Position numbers and translations under genes: made by a program. DNA of 55,995 nucleotides. Source: Christensenella sp. UBA1214. GTDB taxonomy: Bacteria > Bacillota > Clostridia > Christensenellales > CAG-138. Below, in pieces: positions 7,989 through 16,131 of the stretch. The DNA lies in assembly GCA_002309375.1 (NCBI GenBank), contig DBXK01000002.1, positions 19,564 through 75,558 of the forward strand, in the 5' to 3' direction. Within the stretch, counting starts at the first letter, position 1. The number at the start of each line of letters is the position of its first letter. The notes beneath the pieces are model-generated. The model worked only from the letters and a program-made list of their open reading frames with translations, did no database searches and was not told where the DNA came from.

Positions 7989-8948
7989 ATGCATCCAACC
8001 CAAAGCAAAACCGCATACCTGAGGCTCCTTACGGCGCTTATAACTGTCCTGATTCTGTTTACGGCAGGCGGTTTTTCCGGTTGTCGGCTCTTCACCGGCG
8101 GCGGCAGTGTAAACCCCGGCATCTATACCACCGCTGAGCCCGGCTCTTCAGCGCGCCCCGATGCTGCCGATCAGTATCTTTCCGATGAATATCGTTTCCC
8201 CGCGATCGATGTCTCCGATTGGGGCGAAAACAGCGTGCCAATGCCCGTTTATTACTGCGATGCGGAATTCTCCGCCGGGGATATCACGGTCTGCGTGCCC
8301 GTTTATATCGGGATGAATTCGGCGAGGCTCAATGCTTCGCTGCGCACCGCATTCAGAACTTTTGCGCAGTCCGTCGTTCTTCCCGAAAGCGAACCGGTCG
8401 AAAGCGCCGAGCCGGCTGAAACCGAAACGCCGGAAGGCGATCCGCCGCCCGAAGACCAGAGCGGATACCGCATCGGTTACGAGATCGTTTTCTCGGATCA
8501 GGGGCTTATATCGATCTGGATGATACTGAAAAACGGAGCCGAAACCGAAGATGCAGTTGTCGAGCTTGATCGCCGTACCTTCAATTACGATGTTTGCTGG
8601 GGAAAGCAGGTCAGCCTTCATGATGCTTTCGGCGCGACTTATACCCGCTCTTCGGCAGCAACGCTTGCGGAGATGATCGAAGAAAAAGCTTCAAGAAAGG
8701 GATTCAAGCTTCTCGGAAGGCTCGATCCGATCCCGGATGATCAAATATTTGTTTTCGCGCTTATACCCGGCCCGAACGGTTCCGCAGGCGAATACGGCAT
8801 CAGCTTTTATTTCCGGCGGTACGAGATCGCACTTCCATCGCAGGGCTGCCCGCAGGTTTTCATCGGGATCGGTGCGCTCAGAAGGTTCTCAGCGCCGAAT
8901 TCGAGCGTCCGCCGTCTTTCCTCCGCAAAAGCGGCTGAATCGAATTAA
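7989..8948 (+). CDS. Putative lipoprotein with RsiV-like (DUF3298-type) outer domain
   Basis: A 319-residue protein. Residues 10-32 form a signal peptide ending in FSGC, a plausible but not ideal lipobox, so Cys32 may be lipidated. After a Pro/Glu/Ser-rich linker (about 135-155), the segment WGKQVSLHDAFG and the C-terminal YEIALPSQGCPQVFIGI resemble the DUF3298/RsiV extracellular domain. Its function is unknown; in RsiV that domain senses lysozyme, but no sigma factor is nearby and no anti-sigma part is present. The start is uncertain: ATG 7989 lies 9 bp past a terminator with no clear ribosome site. A similarly built lipoprotein is at 25566-26804. Confidence 0.65.
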   Translation: MHPTQSKTAYLRLLTALITVLILFTAGGFSGCRLFTGGGSVNPGIYTTAEPGSSARPDAADQYLSDEYRFPAIDVSDWGENSVPMPVYYCDAEFSAGDITVCVPVYIGMNSARLNASLRTAFRTFAQSVVLPESEPVESAEPAETETPEGDPPPEDQSGYRIGYEIVFSDQGLISIWMILKNGAETEDAVVELDRRTFNYDVCWGKQVSLHDAFGATYTRSSAATLAEMIEEKASRKGFKLLGRLDPIPDDQIFVFALIPGPNGSAGEYGISFYFRRYEIALPSQGCPQVFIGIGALRRFSAPNSSVRRLSSAKAAESN

Positions 8949-8966
8949 AGAACAGTTCGTGCAAAT

Positions 8967-8994
8967 AAAAAACGTTCCGAGCGGAACGTTTTTT
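8967..8994. terminator. Bidirectional terminator
   Basis: Twelve-bp perfect inverted repeat (AAAAAACGTTCC/GGAACGTTTTTT) with a GAGC loop between convergent genes; A and T tracts flank the GC part, so it can work in both directions. Confidence 0.85.
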
Positions 8995-8997
8995 GCT

Positions 8998-10059
8998 TTA
9001 TCCCCTTATACTGCCGAATACGAATTTGCGCTGGCTCATGAAATTCAGCGGATATACGACCAGCTGCGCAAGGATCTGTGCTGCCGCAAGCGGCACTCCT
9101 GCTGCTGTGATGATCCGAAGCAGGATATAATTGAGCGTCAGCATCACGGCTGTGTTGATGATGTATTTTATCAGTCTGAATCGGGATTTCGAACGGAAAA
9201 CGACCTTGCTGTTCAGAATGTAGTTTACCGTCGAACCGACAGTTCTTGCTATCACGATCGCCGGAAGCTTCGGTTCGAGCGTCATGCCGAAAAGCGTTAT
9301 TCCGACGCCGTTTGTCGCGTTCGTGAAAACCGAATGCAGGATCAGCAGAAGCGTATAATCGATCAGCCAGCTCATGAAGCTCGAGCCGACAAACGAGAAA
9401 AATGTTTTGCAGACCGACCAAACGCCGCGGATCGCACTGCCGGACCAGTTTTCCCTGGTGTAAACAGCCGCCGTTTCCGTTTGTGCTATGCGGATATTCT
9501 GCTTAGCAAGCCGCAGAAGCTGTTTTGCTTCGTATTCATCCCCATCGCCCTCGATTTCGAGAAGCTCATCGATAAGCTTAACGGGGAATGCCCTAAAACC
9601 GCTGAGAGTATCTTTCAGCCTCACGCCCGTCGTCATCGCATAGACGAGCCTTGTCGATGCGCGGAGGAGCCTGCTTTTAATCGGGAATCCACCGGCGAAT
9701 TCTCTTTCGGCGATCACAAGGGCGTCCGGCTCCGCTTCGTGAGCGAGTTTCAGCTTTTCGACGGTAGCAAGCGCGTCCTCAGCCCCTCTGCCGTTCGTTT
9801 CAAGGGTCACGACGCAATCATCCGCTGTGCAGTCTCCGCTGTTTTTAATATGCGCAAAAGCGGTTTTCAGCGCTCCGCCCCGCCCCCCGGCTTTATTCCG
9901 GAGGAGCACCGCATTTTGATCCCCTTCGATCGCGCGCACAAAGCCGGCATCCGCCCCATCATCAATGATTATTATGGAACGATGCCCGCGTTTTGCAAGG
10001 TCTTTTATGAGTTTTATAAGTTTTTCGTCCGGTTTTGACGCCGGAATTACAACGATCAT
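8998..10059 (-). CDS. GtrB-like glycosyltransferase fused to GtrA-like membrane domain
   Basis: A 353-residue two-domain protein. Residues 1-215 form a GT2 domain of the polyprenyl-phosphate sugar type (opening MIVVIPASKP, GRGGALKTAF at 59-68, and the family's DTLSGFRAFP). Residues about 230-353 form a GtrA-type four-helix membrane domain (YILNSKVVF and the C-terminal NFMSQRKFVF). Such proteins load a sugar on a lipid carrier and help move it across the membrane. The site that normally reads D-x-D/DADGQ appears as ETNGRG (Glu87-Thr-Asn89), so catalysis may be altered. The longer reading into 10278 would run through the SRP RNA, so ATG 10059 is chosen; its ribosome site is weak. Confidence 0.8.
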   Translation of the reverse strand: MIVVIPASKPDEKLIKLIKDLAKRGHRSIIIIDDGADAGFVRAIEGDQNAVLLRNKAGGRGGALKTAFAHIKNSGDCTADDCVVTLETNGRGAEDALATVEKLKLAHEAEPDALVIAEREFAGGFPIKSRLLRASTRLVYAMTTGVRLKDTLSGFRAFPVKLIDELLEIEGDGDEYEAKQLLRLAKQNIRIAQTETAAVYTRENWSGSAIRGVWSVCKTFFSFVGSSFMSWLIDYTLLLILHSVFTNATNGVGITLFGMTLEPKLPAIVIARTVGSTVNYILNSKVVFRSKSRFRLIKYIINTAVMLTLNYILLRIITAAGVPLAAAQILAQLVVYPLNFMSQRKFVFGSIRG

Positions 10060-10119
10060 GCTTTCGGAATAAAGAGAGACCCTGTGAAGCGACTCCAAAA
10101 GAATTTTTGTATAAAAAAA

Positions 10120-10388
10120 GTTGCGCACCCATCCTTCGACACACAACCCCCGCACGATGCAGAGCGGAATCGCTCCGATCAGGCATACCCGCGGCACACC
10201 GTCATATCCGCTTAATGCTGCTTCCGTCAGGACCTGACATGGTTCACGGCAGCCGATTGCACGGGACCCGATCTTCAACGCGACGCCAACTCAGCCGGCT
10301 GCGCAAGTGTGTGCCTCGGGACGGGAATCCAACCCTGCTGCAGCGGATTGCAGGTATAGGGCACCGCTAACTCCCCGTCTGGCGCAAC
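10120..10388 (-). ncRNA. ffs: Signal recognition particle RNA, large Gram-positive type
   Basis: The minus strand carries the conserved SRP hairpin core (GTCAGGTCCTGACGGAAGCA near 10225) and the Alu-like 5' domain GGGGAGTTAGCGGTGCCC that matches the Bacillus scRNA pattern. The ends pair: GTTGCGC at the 5' end (10388) with GCGCAAC at the 3' end (10120), giving a ~269-nt RNA. A sigma-A promoter places the start exactly at about 10388, and seven T follow the 3' end as a terminator. It is the scaffold of the protein-targeting particle with Ffh. Confidence 0.95.
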
Positions 10389-10394
10389 GAAAGG

Positions 10395-10423
10395 ATTATA
10401 CACCATATTGCAGAGATTTGCAA
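10395..10423 (-). promoter_or_regulatory. Promoter of the SRP RNA
   Basis: Minus-strand TTGCAA (10423-10418), 17-nt spacer, TATAAT (10400-10395), 7 bp before the inferred RNA 5' end. Confidence 0.85.
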
Positions 10424-10473
10424 GCTTTTTTTAAAAACAGTTTTCGTTCTCGTTTGAATGCCCGGAATGCGTT

Positions 10474-11934
10474 TCAGGAAATATAGAAAACCGCAGCGTT
10501 AATAACGCTGATCACAAAAGCGGCCGCAATCACGAGCCTTCTCGAAAAACGCTTTTTGAACATGCTGGAAATCGAAGGCGCGAGCAGAGGATATGCAAAA
10601 ACAGTGAATGCAGTCAGCGCAGAAGCCGTAAGCGAGGGCGCAAGCGCAAGATACAGAATCCCGAAAGCGGCATGACTGCATCTTGTTTTTCCGATCGATA
10701 TCAGGATCACGAGGCCAAACAGAACAAGCACGGCCAATGAGATCAGCACCGTAAGCTTACGGCCGCCGCCGAGCCATTCACCCGTTAGCCTGCCGAGCGG
10801 CTCGAATGCAATGCGGGGATCGCTTTCAAAAGCGGACAGACCTTTATTGAGAAGCTGACGGATCAAAACCGCGCCGCCCGCTGTAAGCAGCGGAAGCACC
10901 GTTCCGAGTACAGCTCCTGCCGTAATGCGCGCAATGCCTTCTTCGCCCCCGCGCTTTGCAAAAACAGCAGAGCGGATACCTTCTGTCAGGATCGTGACAG
11001 CGATCAGCGCACCGAAAATATTGAAAAGGCAGCTTAGCGCGGCGAATAAGCCGGCTGCAATGAATTTTTCGCGTCGGCTTGATAAAAAGGCCAGCAGCGC
11101 GAAAAGCAGGAAGAACGCCGTCCCGCTGAAAGGCTGCAGGAGCAGCATTATCGACGGCGAAACAAGCAGCAGCATTACGGCGAATTTAGCTGTTTTTTTA
11201 TCGCTGTCCTGCAGTACAAGCTCATACAGCACCAGCGCACACGCGGCAACGGCCAGAGTATTGACTGCAAACGCAGGAAGGATAAATGCGCCGGATGCGA
11301 GCTCACGATAATTATCCGGGATAATGAACGAAACCGCGCCGAGCTTCGAGACGATCGCCGCTGTATCTCCCGAAAGAAGACTTCCGCTCGGGAAAACGAA
11401 AAGCGCTTTATATGAGCCGATCAGCGTATCCCGCGCGCCATGCACGATATTCGAGACCGTATAAACAAGAGCTATTGCGATCAGCTGTGCAGCGATCGCA
11501 CCGAAGAGGATCTTAATGGCCGGATGAAGATGCTTCCTGCTGCGCTCTCCGAGGGTTTCGACATGCGGTATCGGTTCGGGAAGCGAATAGAATCGGAAGG
11601 CCTGCGGGATAAAGCGCAGGATCAGCAGGCAGAAAAACAGCACCGAAACACCTGCGGCGATCAGTTCCGGAAGCGAAGTATGCTTTGAAAACATTGCGAA
11701 AACGACGAACGCACCTGCAAGCAGGATCGGGATCGAATACATGATCATAGCAAGGTCCGGATTTCGCTCGGCTTTCGGCTTCTCGGGTTTATCCTCCGGC
11801 GCCTCTTCGGCCTCCTGCTCCGTTTCTTCCCCGCTGTCCGCTTCCTCGGCTTCGTCAGCCGGAACTTGCTCCTCACGGAACTCGGCTTCGAGCTCCGCAA
11901 CGGCGTCTTTCTGTTTTTTATCGCGTTTCTTCAT
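10474..11934 (-). CDS. Polytopic membrane protein, possible GT-C/Gpi18-like mannosyltransferase
   Basis: A 486-residue protein. Residues 1-60 are very rich in Lys, Glu and Asp and probably cytoplasmic; the rest has about ten membrane helices. The block LLQPFSGTAFFLLFALLAFLS followed by AAGLFAALSCLFNIFGAL resembles the PIG-V/Gpi18-like mannosyltransferase pattern (a proline-rich entry to a helix, then a small-residue helix), which would make it a lipid-linked-sugar glycosyltransferase. This is a weak family assignment. The start is ATG 11934; the earlier reading from 11985 lies upstream of the promoter. Its TATAAT ends 6 bp before this ATG, so the message is predicted to be leaderless. Confidence 0.6.
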   Translation of the reverse strand: MKKRDKKQKDAVAELEAEFREEQVPADEAEEADSGEETEQEAEEAPEDKPEKPKAERNPDLAMIMYSIPILLAGAFVVFAMFSKHTSLPELIAAGVSVLFFCLLILRFIPQAFRFYSLPEPIPHVETLGERSRKHLHPAIKILFGAIAAQLIAIALVYTVSNIVHGARDTLIGSYKALFVFPSGSLLSGDTAAIVSKLGAVSFIIPDNYRELASGAFILPAFAVNTLAVAACALVLYELVLQDSDKKTAKFAVMLLLVSPSIMLLLQPFSGTAFFLLFALLAFLSSRREKFIAAGLFAALSCLFNIFGALIAVTILTEGIRSAVFAKRGGEEGIARITAGAVLGTVLPLLTAGGAVLIRQLLNKGLSAFESDPRIAFEPLGRLTGEWLGGGRKLTVLISLAVLVLFGLVILISIGKTRCSHAAFGILYLALAPSLTASALTAFTVFAYPLLAPSISSMFKKRFSRRLVIAAAFVISVINAAVFYIS

Positions 11935-11940
11935 GCTTCG

Positions 11941-11969
11941 ATTATACCACAGTGCGGCCCTTCTTTCAA
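11941..11969 (-). promoter_or_regulatory. Promoter for the polytopic membrane protein (predicted leaderless)
   Basis: Minus-strand TTGAAA (11969-11964), 17-nt spacer, TATAAT (11946-11941). The expected transcription start coincides with the start codon at 11934. Confidence 0.75.
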
Positions 11970-12016
11970 CAACGAAAGCGAGCACGACAATATATCATGT
12001 ACATTTCAAAAAAAGC

Positions 12017-12045
12017 TTGCATTTTTACCGTCTTTGTTGTATTAT
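12017..12045 (+). promoter_or_regulatory. Promoter of tRNA-Ser
   Basis: TTGCAT (12017-12022), 17-nt spacer, TATTAT (12040-12045), about 16 bp of 5' leader before the mature tRNA. Confidence 0.65.
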
Positions 12046-12067
12046 AGCTTTCGGCACTAAGCGCCGT

Positions 12068-12159
12068 GGAGAGATGGCTGAGCTTGGTCTAAGGCGCACG
12101 ACTGGAAATCGTGTATACGGGGAACCGTATCAAGGGTTCGAATCCCTTTCTCTCCGCCA
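12068..12159 (+). tRNA. tRNA-Ser (anticodon GGA)
   Basis: A 92-nt class II tRNA with long variable arm. Acceptor GGAGAGA pairs with TCTCTCC, discriminator G, encoded CCA, T arm GGGTTCGAATCCC, anticodon loop CTGGAAA between the CACGA/TCGTG stem halves. The anticodon GGA reads UCC and UCU serine codons. Confidence 0.96.
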
Positions 12160-12161
12160 AT

Positions 12162-12190
12162 AAAAAGCACCCCTTCATGGGGTGTTTTTT
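12162..12190 (+). terminator. Terminator of tRNA-Ser
   Basis: CACCCC/GGGGTG stem (12168-12173, 12179-12184) with ATTCA-type loop, flanked by A5 and followed by six T. Confidence 0.85.
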
Positions 12191-12350
12191 ATTGGCAAAA
12201 TGATGGAGGGATTCGAAGCCGCGAATAGGAAACGCGCCTGTGACGCGTTTCCCGCGGCCGGCTTTTTCGTCGCAGGGCGAGAAGGCGGCGAAGTAAGCCG
12301 ACTTCGAGACCCGATGCGCGAAAAAGGAATCCCTTTCTCTCCGCCAATAA
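12189..12350. repeat. Structured element bounded by inverted and direct copies of the tRNA-Ser tail
   Basis: The right end (12327-12350) is an exact 24-bp direct copy of the tRNA 3' end and its following bases (12140-12163). The left end (12189-12217: TTATTGGC, then 8 nt, then GGAGGGATTCGAA) is an imperfect inverted copy of the same tail. Between them are several inverted repeats: GGAAACGCG/CGCGTTTCC, CGAAGT/ACTTCG, and CTTTTTCG/CGAAAAAG. No reading frame of note is present. It may be a remnant of tRNA-targeted integration or a tRNA-derived repeated intergenic element. Confidence 0.7.
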
Positions 12351-12390
12351 TAATCATCAGTGTTCCGTCCATTTTATTGAATCATTTATG

Positions 12391-12419
12391 TTGACAAGCA
12401 TCTTCATTCTTTATATAAT
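12391..12419 (+). promoter_or_regulatory. Consensus sigma-A promoter
   Basis: Perfect TTGACA (12391-12396), 17-nt spacer, perfect TATAAT (12414-12419). It drives the VTT-acyltransferase gene and the overlapping carrier gene. Confidence 0.9.
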
Positions 12420-12488
12420 TTCAATATATAAGCATCATTATGCGGTTTTGTTTCCGCGTTTTCCGGTCTCCGATCCGGGCGGGGTGTT

Positions 12489-14342
12489 ATGAATAAAACA
12501 GTTCAACGGATAATAATCGCTGTTTCAGTCATCTCGGTGACTGCACTTTTCGCATACTTTCTTAAGGATATCCTGATCCCGTACATAAAGCTCGAGATCG
12601 CTCACGACCTCGACGGCGCAAAGGAACTGCTTGTTTCCAAAGGGATTTTCGGTTTTCTGACGGTCGTTCTTGTTGAAGCGCTCCAGATGGTCATCATTTT
12701 TATTCCCGCTGAGTTCATCCAGGTCTCAAGCGGCATGAGCTATCCGTTCTATATCGCGCTGCTGCTCTGCGATCTCGGCGTTTGTCTCGGCGCAACGATC
12801 ATATTCGTGCTCGTCCGCGTTTTCCGCTTCAGCAGCAAGGCCTCGGAGCTCGGTGAGGAAAAGATCAACCGCCTGACGGTCGGTAAAAACAAGAGCCGCG
12901 GGACCGTTCTGATGATGTACCTGCTGTTCATAATGCCCATCATCCCGTTCGGAGCGATCTGTTATTACGGCAGCAGGCGCGACCTCGGTTACGGGAAATA
13001 CATCCGGACTGTCGCAACGGGCGTGATCCCGTCGATCGTGAGTTCAAATGTGCTCGGCGCCGCCACGAAGTATTTCCTCGGGCATTCCATGCCCATCTGG
13101 CTGCTTGTTCTGATCATCATCCTTCTTGCTGCGGCGCTGTTCACCGTTCTTGCGCTTTTCCTGAACAAGATTTATTTCAAGGAAAACGAAGGAACGCCGG
13201 ATTCGATCCTCAACGATGCATTTTTCCGGTTTTTCCATTTTCTCCGCAAGCGCAGGCAAAGGCTGCACATCGACGATTCGCTGATCCGCGATCTGCCCGC
13301 GCCTTACATCATGCTTTTGAACCACGAATCCTTTTATGATTTCTATTACAGCAGGCAGCTCATCCGCAGCAACAACCCGGCATACGTGATCAACCGGCAT
13401 TACATGTCGAGAAAAATCTCCCGAAAATACTGCGAAAAGGCCTGTTTTATCCCGAAGCGCCTTTTCGTTTCGGATTTCGTGACCCCGACGAAGATCATGC
13501 GAACGCTCCGAAAGGGCTACAGCATCGTCATTTTCCCGGAGGGCAGGCTCTCGATCACCGGACGCACATATCCGATCGTGGACCGCAGCGCCTCTTTCTA
13601 CCGCAGGCTCAAGGTGGACATTGTATTCGCAAGAATCAACGGCGCATTCTTCGCAAACCCGAAATGGCGCAAAAAGTTCTATAAATCCGATATTTATCTG
13701 CGTGCCGAAAAGGTCGTCAAGGCGGACGAGATCAAAGCAATGTCCGATGATGAATTCAAGGAATTGATGGATTCCATGATTTATCATGACGCCTCGCTGA
13801 ACGTCGTCAACAAGTATCCCCAGAAGGACAAGGCCGAGGGGCTCGAGCAGGTGCTCTACCGCTGTGCGTTCTGCGGATCGCTCTACACGACAAAGGGCGT
13901 AAAAAACGATTTTATCTGCTCCGCCTGCGGCAAAAAGCTGCATTTCAATGAGGATTATCACTTCACCGAAGAACCGCATACGATCGGCGAATACTACGAC
14001 CGCATCATTGAGCTTGAAAAGAAGGAGCTCGATTCGCTCGATTTCCGCGCGGAGGTCGATACGGTGATCTTCAGTGAAGAAGGGCGCTACCGCACAAAGG
14101 AGCAGGGCGTCTGCACGCTCAATAAGGACGGATTCTCATATTCCTCCGCGGCGCATTCGTTCAGCGTCGGATACGATCTGCTTCCGGCGCTGCCGTTTTC
14201 CTGCGGAAAGGAATTCGAAACATATCATGATGAAAAACTGTTCTATTTCTACCCCAAAGAAAACAGGATACAGGTTGCCCGCTGGGCGCTTATCGTTGAT
14301 TTGATAAAGGAGCTGTCGGATGAAAACGAAAAACAAAGCTGA
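12489..14342 (+). CDS. VTT-domain / PlsC-type acyltransferase / zinc-ribbon fusion protein
   Basis: A 617-residue multidomain membrane protein. Residues 1-235 carry a VTT (DedA/TVP38-like) membrane domain, a lipid-scramblase-type fold, including LFIMPIIPFGAICYYGSRR. Residues about 255-440 form a lysophospholipid acyltransferase-like domain with NHESFYD (His279, Asp284) and FPEGR (349-353), the two catalytic and substrate motifs of PlsC/AGPAT enzymes. A four-cysteine zinc ribbon follows (C459, C462, C477, C480), then a ~130-residue tail. The combination suggests coupled acylation and movement of a lipid across the membrane, but no substrate can be read from sequence. It overlaps the next gene by 23 bp, so the two are translationally linked. 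Confidence 0.85.
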   Translation: MNKTVQRIIIAVSVISVTALFAYFLKDILIPYIKLEIAHDLDGAKELLVSKGIFGFLTVVLVEALQMVIIFIPAEFIQVSSGMSYPFYIALLLCDLGVCLGATIIFVLVRVFRFSSKASELGEEKINRLTVGKNKSRGTVLMMYLLFIMPIIPFGAICYYGSRRDLGYGKYIRTVATGVIPSIVSSNVLGAATKYFLGHSMPIWLLVLIIILLAAALFTVLALFLNKIYFKENEGTPDSILNDAFFRFFHFLRKRRQRLHIDDSLIRDLPAPYIMLLNHESFYDFYYSRQLIRSNNPAYVINRHYMSRKISRKYCEKACFIPKRLFVSDFVTPTKIMRTLRKGYSIVIFPEGRLSITGRTYPIVDRSASFYRRLKVDIVFARINGAFFANPKWRKKFYKSDIYLRAEKVVKADEIKAMSDDEFKELMDSMIYHDASLNVVNKYPQKDKAEGLEQVLYRCAFCGSLYTTKGVKNDFICSACGKKLHFNEDYHFTEEPHTIGEYYDRIIELEKKELDSLDFRAEVDTVIFSEEGRYRTKEQGVCTLNKDGFSYSSAAHSFSVGYDLLPALPFSCGKEFETYHDEKLFYFYPKENRIQVARWALIVDLIKELSDENEKQS

Positions 14343-15762
14343 AAACAGATCGCTCGTGGATCTTTCCGCAAAGACCTTCATACAGGTCACGGCGCTGCTG
14401 CTGGCGCTTATGATCGCGGCGATCATCCTGACGTACGTGATCCCGAAGGGAAGCTTCGGCACGAATGCGGACGGAAGCACGAACTACCTTGAATACGAGC
14501 GTATCGAGGGCGCCTCCGGCATTCCGCTGCACAAGGGCCTGCTCGCGCCGATACTCGTCTTCTTCTCGGATAACGGGCTGACGCTGATCATGCTCTCGCT
14601 CTTCCTGCTCGTGATTTTTGCGGCATTCCAGGTCATGAACGACGTCGGCGGTATCCGTGTGCTCGTCGGCGCCGCTTCCGAGCGTTTCCGCAAGCGCAGG
14701 ATGCTGCTTCCCGCCGTCATCGCGTTCGTTTTCATGTGCTTCGGCGCCTTCCTCGGGCAGTTCGAGGAGATGCTGACGATGCTTCCGATCGTTACCGCGC
14801 TCTGCGTAATGGTCGGCTTCGATTCCTTCACAGGATTCCTCGTGAGCATCATCGCCTGCGGTTTCGGTTTCGCAAGCGCGATCACGAACCCGTTCACGGT
14901 TCTGCTCGCTTCGAACATCATCGGTGCGAACCCGATGGAGCATATCCTTTACAGGGTCTTGATCTTCATCGTGATGTACCTGCTCCTGCTCGGTTTCATC
15001 TATCTTTACATCCGCAGGATCGGGAAGGATCCTTCAAAGAGCCTGACGATCGAACACGACAAGCGGCTCCGCGCTGCCGGTGAAGCGAAAGCAGACAGTG
15101 AGTTCTCCCCCGCCGACGCCAAAAGGATCCGCCTGACGTACATGGTTTTCCTGCTCGTCTGTCTTGCTTTGCTGATCACCTGCTCGGCTGTGAGCGCGCT
15201 TCGCGACTATACCGTCGTTGTTCTGATCGCATATTTCCTGATCTTCGGCCCGATCGTTGGCATTATCTGCTCCAAAAACGCAAAGAAGGTCTTCTCCTCC
15301 TTCCTCAAGGGCATCGTCGGAGCGCTGCCGACGATCGTGTTCATCGCGCTTGCTTCATCCATCAAATACATCTTCGATGAAGGCGCGATAATGCCGACGA
15401 TCGTTCATCAGATCAACGAGATCGTTTCGGGTCAGAACATCTTTGTGATCGCGCTCGTGCTTTACGCGATCATCCTCGTGCTCGAATTCTTTATTTCCTC
15501 CTCCACTGCGAAGGCGATCCTCGTCATGGGCATGCTCGCCGTTGTCAACGTCGGACTTTCCAAGCAGATGCTCGTGCTGATCTATACCTTCGCGGACGGC
15601 TATACGAACGTTCTCTTCCCCACCTCTCCCGTGCTTTTGATCGGGCTTTCGATGATCGAGGTCGATTACTTCAAATGGGTCAAGAAGAGCCTGCCGCTGT
15701 TTGCGGCGAACCTTGCGCTCGTTGTGCTGTTCATAATTCTCGGCATCGTGATCGGTTATTGA
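14320..15762 (+). CDS. YfcC-family (C4-dicarboxylate carrier-type) membrane transporter
   Basis: A 480-residue protein with about 12 membrane helices. The N-terminal half holds LTYVIPKGSFG and a re-entrant-like segment (GAFLGQFEEMLTMLPI, GFGFASAITNPFTVLLAS), and the C-terminal half holds EFFISSSTAKAILVMGM and FPTSPVLLIGLSMIEVDYFKW. These repeated small-residue motifs are typical of the YfcC/DcuC branch of the ion-transporter superfamily, often annotated as C4-dicarboxylate or basic amino-acid carriers. The substrate cannot be told. It begins inside the acyltransferase gene and is followed by a strong terminator. Confidence 0.85.
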   Translation: MKTKNKAENRSLVDLSAKTFIQVTALLLALMIAAIILTYVIPKGSFGTNADGSTNYLEYERIEGASGIPLHKGLLAPILVFFSDNGLTLIMLSLFLLVIFAAFQVMNDVGGIRVLVGAASERFRKRRMLLPAVIAFVFMCFGAFLGQFEEMLTMLPIVTALCVMVGFDSFTGFLVSIIACGFGFASAITNPFTVLLASNIIGANPMEHILYRVLIFIVMYLLLLGFIYLYIRRIGKDPSKSLTIEHDKRLRAAGEAKADSEFSPADAKRIRLTYMVFLLVCLALLITCSAVSALRDYTVVVLIAYFLIFGPIVGIICSKNAKKVFSSFLKGIVGALPTIVFIALASSIKYIFDEGAIMPTIVHQINEIVSGQNIFVIALVLYAIILVLEFFISSSTAKAILVMGMLAVVNVGLSKQMLVLIYTFADGYTNVLFPTSPVLLIGLSMIEVDYFKWVKKSLPLFAANLALVVLFIILGIVIGY

Positions 15763-15771
15763 TCTGAAAGC

Positions 15772-15809
15772 AAAAACACACCGCCCGGATCCGGACGGTG
15801 TGTTTTTTT
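15772..15809 (+). terminator. Strong terminator after the carrier gene
   Basis: CACACCG/CGGTGTG outer stem with inner CCGGATCCGG palindrome, A5 before and seven T after. Confidence 0.88.
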
Positions 15810-15827
15810 GTTTTCGATGTGTATGCT

Positions 15828-16095
15828 TCAGCCTTTGTAATGCTCCTGCGCATAACGGCAGAATCCCGCCGTGTCGATATTGTATTCCGCCGGCACGTCG
15901 AACATAATGATATCGAGCATTCGGTCGATCAACGTACGGATACTTTAAAGCGATCGAATTCACGAAGGTTTTCAGCAGATTGCTGTGCTGTACGGTGATG
16001 TGCGGATTTTCGCCGATGCGGCGGATCACCTCCGACGCGCAGATGGAAGCTTGGCCGAAGAAGAGATGACTGCAGTCGCCGTCGCAGATGGTGAG
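15828..16095 (-). pseudogene. Decayed 3' end of an unrecognised gene
   Basis: Reading the minus strand from an in-frame stop (16098-16096) gives a coherent stretch (ICDGDCSHLFFGQ ... HSNLLKTFVNSIALKYPYV). The same codon usage continues in another frame (LIDRMLDIIMFDVPAEYN ... YAQEHYKG) to a stop at 15828. The switch is near 15930, so the remnant has lost its 5' end and gained a frameshift. No homolog is recognised and no start codon is present. It fills most of the 420-bp gap between the carrier terminator and oppA. Confidence 0.5.
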
Positions 16096-16131
16096 CTATC
16101 TTTTGCTGCCGAGAGTGTGATCGTCAAATGA

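Noticed and set aside
8737..10038. Plus-strand open frame opposite the GtrB-GtrA gene (433 codons)
   Set aside because: It runs through the bidirectional terminator at 8967-8994 and is antisense to a recognised protein.
10060..10278. N-terminal extension of the GtrB-GtrA protein
   Set aside because: The extra codons lie inside the SRP RNA; the family starts at MIVVIPAS (10059).
12140..12350. Integrated prophage or mobile island at tRNA-Ser
   Set aside because: Only 187 bp separate the two direct repeats and no integrase or phage gene is nearby, so no functional element is present.
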